Assembly (NCBI GenBank): GCA_039933635.1
Contig: JBDTNQ010000086.1
Span: 1 to 18,310, forward strand
Source of the DNA: JBDTNQ01 sp039933635
Lineage (GTDB): Bacteria > Acidobacteriota > Vicinamibacteria > Vicinamibacterales > SCN-69-37
Direction: 5' to 3'
DNA length: 18,310 nt
Under the pieces are notes generated by a model, which was given only the letters and a program-made list of their open reading frames with translations, was not told the origin of the DNA and searched no databases. The position numbers and the translations under genes were made by a program. This document shows positions 13,654-18,310 of the stretch, one piece after another. Within the stretch, counting starts at the first letter, position 1; each line of letters begins with the position of its first letter.

Positions 13654-14661
13654 GTGAAGCTTCGCGTCATCAAGGTTGGCTGCTTTGGCGGAGGCACCGG
13701 GTTGCCCAGCATCCTGGGCGGCCTCAAGAGCAACCCGTGGGTCGATCTGCACGCCGTCGTGACGATGTTCGACAGCGGCGGCTCGTCCGGGCAACTCCGG
13801 GACGAACTCGGCGTGCTCCCACCAGGCGACGTCCTGAAATGCGCGCTGACGCTGGCCCGCAACGAACGCGAAGCGCGCGCCATCCTGCTCGCGCGCCTGC
13901 CCATGCTCGAACATGGCCGGCTGGCCGGGCACACGGGCGGCAACCTGCTGCTCTCGATGATGGAGCAGTACACGGGAGGCGACTTTCTTGCCGCCGTCGA
14001 TGGATTGCGTGCCCTGCTGGGCTGCCGCGGGCATGTCTGGCCGATCACGGTGCAGCGCGCGACGATCTGCGCGCAGTACTCCGACGGCACCCTGACGCGC
14101 GGCGAAGTGGAGGTCGATCAGGGGCAGGCCGGTGGCCGACCCATCGGTCGGCTCTGGCTGGAACCGCCGGCCGCCATCCATCCCACTGTGGCGGATGTCA
14201 TCCGCGGACTCGATGCGGTGATCATCGGCCCAGGCAGTTTCTTCACCAGCCTTCTGCCGATTTTCCTCGTCGATGGCTGCCGCGAGGCTCTTGCCGACGT
14301 ACACGGTCCCATCATCTACGTGGCAAACCTGCTGACCGAGGGACCTGGCATGCTGGGATTCAGCGCGGCGGACGCGGCACGTCAACTCGAGCAGGCCATC
14401 GGGCGACCGGTTGACGCCGTGATCTTCAACAACGCCGCGCCCAGCCGTGAGGTCCTCGAGCGCTACGCGAAAGAAGACAAGACGCCGCTGGCCCTGGGGG
14501 AATTGCCCCCCGAATGTCGTCTGGTCGAAGGCGCGTTCTGGCGCCGGGCCATTGCGCGTCACGATCGGCGCCGGCTTCGCGGCGCCGTCTGGGCGCTGCT
14601 CGCCGAACAATTGCTCGGTGTCCCAGGCGAGATCGCCGCGCTGGCCAGCCGGCGGCCATAA
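13654..14661 (+). CDS. YvcK-family (CofD-like) UDP-sugar-binding protein
   Basis: A 335-residue cytoplasmic protein. The N-terminal loop G-G-G-T-G-L (12-17), the S-G-G-S-S-G (41-46) phosphate-binding turn, P-P-G-D-V-L-K-C (56-63), G-H-T-G-G-N-L-L-L and I-I-G-P-G-S-F-F-T-S define the YvcK/GlmR group. B. subtilis YvcK binds UDP-GlcNAc and links carbon metabolism to cell-wall synthesis. The segment that in YvcK reads near M-T-Q-P-G-E-T is L-T-E-G-P-G-M here, so this may be a divergent subfamily. CofD (F420 synthesis) is less likely, as the Lys-Leu after the glycine loop is missing. The GTG start is set by the 6-nt spacing from TACAAT. It ends 3 nt from the convergent gene. Confidence 0.88.
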   Translation: MKLRVIKVGCFGGGTGLPSILGGLKSNPWVDLHAVVTMFDSGGSSGQLRDELGVLPPGDVLKCALTLARNEREARAILLARLPMLEHGRLAGHTGGNLLLSMMEQYTGGDFLAAVDGLRALLGCRGHVWPITVQRATICAQYSDGTLTRGEVEVDQGQAGGRPIGRLWLEPPAAIHPTVADVIRGLDAVIIGPGSFFTSLLPIFLVDGCREALADVHGPIIYVANLLTEGPGMLGFSAADAARQLEQAIGRPVDAVIFNNAAPSREVLERYAKEDKTPLALGELPPECRLVEGAFWRRAIARHDRRRLRGAVWALLAEQLLGVPGEIAALASRRP

Positions 14662-14664
14662 AGA

Positions 14665-15054
14665 CTACTTCTTCGGCGTCTCGTCTTTCTTCGCCGTCCA
14701 GGTCGCGTCACCCAACTCCGCGAGCACCGCCGTCCCCTCGAGCGACGCGCCGTCCGCGGAAATCTCGCCCTGGAAACACATCGACACGGGGTGCGGCTCG
14801 TTCATCGCGAACGAGAACTCGAACAGCCGGCCCCTCACCTTGCCTGCGAGCGTGAAGGTGCCGTAGCGACCGCTGTACGTGCCGGTCAGCTTCTCGCCCT
14901 CCTGTTTCAGCGTGATTTCGGGCGATGCCGCGCCCATCGCCATCTCCATCGTCATTCGCCATGTGCCGGCGACGAGGGCGGGTGGCTTTTCCTGCGCGCG
15001 GGCGACCACCGTCGCGCCGAGCGCCATGCAGACGATCAGGATGAGGCGCTTCAT
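14665..15054 (-). CDS. Small secreted beta-rich protein of unknown function
   Basis: A 129-residue protein with a signal peptide (M-K-R-L-I-L-I-V then A-L-G-A-T-V-V-A-R-A, cleavage after residue 20). The mature part looks like a single small beta-barrel: G-T-W-R-M-T-M-E-M, I-T-L-K-Q-E-G-E-K-L-T-G-T-Y-S-G, F-T-L-A-G-K-V-R-G, F-E-F-S-F and D-G-A-S-L-E-G-T-A. Alternating hydrophobic strands and G-T-W at the start are lipocalin-like, but I cannot name the family. The start overlaps the phosphoesterase stop (ATGA, 15051-15054) with AAGGAAG about 5 nt upstream. It is the last gene of the yggX operon. Confidence 0.82.
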   Translation of the reverse strand: MKRLILIVCMALGATVVARAQEKPPALVAGTWRMTMEMAMGAASPEITLKQEGEKLTGTYSGRYGTFTLAGKVRGRLFEFSFAMNEPHPVSMCFQGEISADGASLEGTAVLAELGDATWTAKKDETPKK

Positions 15055-15845
15055 GGTTTCTTCCTTGTGGCCTTCTTCGAGGTCACCTTTTTCGGGGTTG
15101 TCTTTTTCGGCAAGGACTTCACGGCGGCTGCCCGTGCCGCTGGTTTCTTGGCGGAGGCGGAAGGTGCGCGTCCGGCCTTGATCGCCGCGGCCTGCTCGAT
15201 GATGTCCCTGAGCAACGCCCCGGTTTCGCCGCCGCTCACCGGTCGGTTCGTTTCCCAGATCGCCGGATTGTCGGCGGCGAGGATTTCAGGAAAATCCTGG
15301 CCGCTCTTGACGCTCTTCGGCGCAAAGGTCGTGATGTCGAGATCGCCGGACCACTCGTCGCGGTGTTTGATGAGCAGCCAGCTCCGGCCCTCGCCACGTT
15401 GTCCGCCGTACCCGCGCGTCCGGATGAGGGCCCATGAACCTTTGAGCTTGTAGCCGTCCAGGGCGATCTTCAGATCCCCCTTCTCGATGGCCTTGTCCAC
15501 GTCGTCCACTTCCGGCGTCCACGTGCCCGTGTCCCAGAGCATCACGATGCCGGCGCCGTAGCCCTCCGGAATCACGCCCTCGAACGTGCCGTAGTCGTAT
15601 GGATGATCCTCGACGTGCATGGCGAGCCGCTTCACCTTGGGATCGAGCGAGGGGCCCTTCGGCACGGCCCACGAGAGCAGCACGCCGTGGTGTTCGAGTC
15701 GGAAGTCGTAGTGCAGATGGCTGGCGAGGTGTTTCTGGACGCAGAAGAAGAGCTTGCCCGCCTTCTTCTTCGACTTCGTCTGGTCGCCGGTCGGTTCGGG
15801 CGACTTCGTGAAGTCACGCTTGCGTCGATATTCGTTGAGGGGCAT
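15051..15845 (-). CDS. Stand-alone LigD-type 3'-phosphoesterase with Lys-rich tail
   Basis: A 264-residue protein. Residues about 30-190 form the 3'-phosphoesterase domain found at the N-terminus of NHEJ ligase LigD, which trims 3' phosphates and ribonucleotides from DNA ends. Key residues are present: His39, His45, Asp47, Arg49 (H-L-A-S-H-L-H-Y-D-F-R-L) and His81 (V-E-D-H-P-Y-D-Y-G), each three less than their counterparts in P. aeruginosa LigD. There is no polymerase or ligase domain and no Ku in the window. Residues 224-264 form a histone-H1-like tail of Lys, Ala, Pro and Thr. SD AGGTGA (15852-15857) overlaps the POT stop, 6 nt before the start. Confidence 0.92.
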   Translation of the reverse strand: MPLNEYRRKRDFTKSPEPTGDQTKSKKKAGKLFFCVQKHLASHLHYDFRLEHHGVLLSWAVPKGPSLDPKVKRLAMHVEDHPYDYGTFEGVIPEGYGAGIVMLWDTGTWTPEVDDVDKAIEKGDLKIALDGYKLKGSWALIRTRGYGGQRGEGRSWLLIKHRDEWSGDLDITTFAPKSVKSGQDFPEILAADNPAIWETNRPVSGGETGALLRDIIEQAAAIKAGRAPSASAKKPAARAAAVKSLPKKTTPKKVTSKKATRKKP

Positions 15846-15851
15846 CGAACT

Positions 15852-17318
<1,467 letters not shown>

Positions 17319-17322
17319 GCGA

Positions 17323-17610
17323 CTATTTGGGGACGAATCCCGGCGGCGGCGCGGCGTGCTCGCTGAAGAAGAACTCTTCCATCTGCTTGGCGACGAGCGT
17401 CTGCGCCTCCTTCTGGAAGGGCAGCAGACGATACTCGTTGAGGATCATCTTCATGCGCTCTTCCCACTGATCCCAGGCTTCCTGGGAAATGTGTTCGTAG
17501 ATGCGCTGTCCGAGGGCGCCGGGCCAGGTCGGCGCATCGAGGCCGGGAAGTTCCTTTTGCAGCTTCAGGCAGAACACCATCCGATGTCCCGCGTCTCCGG
17601 CAGGTGCCAT
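17323..17610 (-). CDS. yggX: YggX-family Fe(2+)-trafficking / oxidative damage protection protein
   Basis: A 95-residue small cytoplasmic protein, close to the usual ~90. The family Cys near the N-terminus is present (M-V-F-C-L-K-L-Q), followed by P-G-A-L-G-Q-R-I-Y-E-H-I-S-Q-E-A-W and the Trp/Met-rich segment W-E-E-R-M-K-M-I-L-N-E. E. coli and Salmonella YggX protect iron-sulphur clusters from oxidation and may handle labile iron. The start at 17610 has AGGAA (17619-17623) 8 nt upstream; the inner ATG at 17580 would give a length nearer E. coli's but has a poorer ribosome-binding site. The frame is open upstream to 17715, without homology. It is the first gene of a four-gene operon. Confidence 0.93.
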   Translation of the reverse strand: MAPAGDAGHRMVFCLKLQKELPGLDAPTWPGALGQRIYEHISQEAWDQWEERMKMILNEYRLLPFQKEAQTLVAKQMEEFFFSEHAAPPPGFVPK

Positions 17611-17693
17611 AATCGAAGTTCCTATCGCTCCCGACCAGCGGGTTTCGTCTGGCATCTTACCTGAAACGGAGCGAGGACCCGCGGCGTGATCCG

Positions 17694-17699
17694 TGTAAG
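17694..17699 (+). promoter_or_regulatory. Weak -10 candidate for the metalloprotease gene
   Basis: TGTAAG lies exactly 6 nt before the ATG at 17706, the same spacing as the other candidate leaderless starts, but matches consensus at only 4 positions. TAAGAC (17696-17701) is an alternative at 4 nt. The rest of the 95-bp divergent gap (17611-17705) shows no clear -35. Confidence 0.3.
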
Positions 17700-17705
17700 A
17701 CACCC

Positions 17706-18310
17706 ATGAACCCACTCGTCCGCTGGCGCGTCGTGGCCGTGATGATTCTCGCGCTCTCCGTGTGGGCGGCGCCGGCCGGGGCGCAGTACTTCGGCCGCAA
17801 CAAGGTCCAGTACCGGACGTTCGACTTCCAGATTCTCCACACCGAGCATTTCGACCTCTATTACTACCCGGAGGAGGCCGAGGCGACGCGTATCGTCGCG
17901 CGCCTGGCGGAGCGCTGGCACGAAAGGCTCTCAGGCTTCTTCGGCCACGAACTTCGCGGCCGGCAGGTCGTGATTCTGTACGCGGTCGGTGCCCACTTCC
18001 GCCAGACCAACGCGGTCGAAGGGCTCATTGGCGAGGGGACCGGTGGCGTGACGGAGGGCATGCGCCGGCGCATCGTCCTCCCGCTCTCCGGGTCGCTGGC
18101 GGACACCGACCACGTGCTGGGGCACGAGCTCGTGCACGCGTTCCAGTTCGACATGACCGGCGAGGACCCACGCGAGAGCGCGGGCCAGGCACCGGGGATT
18201 CTGGCCTATCCGCTCTGGTTCGTCGAGGGCATGGCCGAGTACCTTTCTCTCGGACCGCTCGATGCGCAGACGGCCATGTGGATGCGCGACGCCGCCGAGC
18301 GCAACAAGCT
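17706..18310 (+). CDS. Secreted HExxH zinc metalloprotease, 5' part
   Basis: The frame is open from the ATG to the right edge (201 codons, no stop). A signal peptide ends at A-G-A (residue 26). The mature part has F-D-L-Y-Y-Y-P followed by a helix-rich segment, then the zinc motif G-H-E-L-V-H-A-F-Q (His140, Glu141, His144) and W-F-V-E-G-M-A-E-Y-L, whose Glu174 is the likely third ligand. This is a gluzincin of the peptidase MA-like type. In related proteins I recall, such a domain is followed by a WD40-like beta-propeller, but the window ends too early to tell. It diverges from yggX. Secretion and the active site are well supported; the substrate is unknown. Confidence 0.88.
   Translation, partial: MNPLVRWRVVAVMILALSVWAAPAGAQYFGRNKVQYRTFDFQILHTEHFDLYYYPEEAEATRIVARLAERWHERLSGFFGHELRGRQVVILYAVGAHFRQTNAVEGLIGEGTGGVTEGMRRRIVLPLSGSLADTDHVLGHELVHAFQFDMTGEDPRESAGQAPGILAYPLWFVEGMAEYLSLGPLDAQTAMWMRDAAERNK

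Noticed and set aside
13654..14661. CofD (2-phospho-L-lactate transferase, F420 synthesis).
   Set aside because: The glycine loop is not followed by the Lys-Leu expected in CofD, and no other F420 gene is nearby; YvcK fits better.
17626..17673. Interrupted inverted repeat: CGCTCC and GTTTC pairing with GAAACGGAGCG in the divergent yggX/protease gap.
   Set aside because: The left side is broken by a 10-nt insertion, so pairing is weak and could be chance in GC-rich DNA.

Overview
High-GC bacterial DNA with strong Gram-negative signals: a TolC-type outer-membrane factor, a periplasmic adaptor lipoprotein and YggX. The gene mix (LytTR regulator, YbhGFSR-type exporter, LemA/TPM pair, stand-alone LigD phosphoesterase, POT transporter, secreted HExxH protease) and the long chains of genes overlapping by 1-4 nt suggest Acidobacteriota, perhaps Vicinamibacteria. 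That placement is inferred from style, not proven. I saw no tRNA, rRNA, CRISPR array, insertion sequence, integrase or prophage gene.

Layout. (1) 2-286: 3' end of a LytTR response-regulator gene, followed by two related tandem hairpins. (2) 429-7577, plus strand: a seven-gene operon with a CecR-like TetR regulator, a YbhG-like adaptor, an ABC ATPase matching the N-half of E. coli YbhF, a TolC-family channel, a second ATPase matching the C-half of YbhF, and YbhS- and YbhR-like permeases. Together they would form a complete inner membrane-periplasm-outer membrane exporter, probably controlled by a palindrome on the regulator's start codon. (3) 7629-8351: a DUF72 gene, plus strand. (4) 13552 down to 8420, minus strand: a six-gene operon with a degenerate nucleotidyltransferase-like protein, TPM, LemA, DinB, a polytopic membrane protein and a YheT-like hydrolase. 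(5) 13654-14661, plus strand: a YvcK-family gene diverging from (4), with an inverted repeat between them. (6) 17610 down to 14665, minus strand: yggX, POT transporter, LigD-type phosphoesterase with a histone-H1-like tail, and a small secreted protein. (7) 17706-end, plus strand: the 5' part of a secreted zinc metalloprotease gene.

Three genes that begin transcription units (7629, 13552 and 13654) have a -10-like hexamer exactly 6 nt before the start codon and no Shine-Dalgarno sequence, which points to leaderless mRNAs. Most downstream genes start through ATGA, GTGA or TGATG overlaps.

The most interesting features are the split YbhF-type exporter with complementary ATPase defects, the covarying tandem hairpins, the leaderless-promoter pattern, and the operon led by a nucleotidyltransferase-like protein that seems to have lost its active site.
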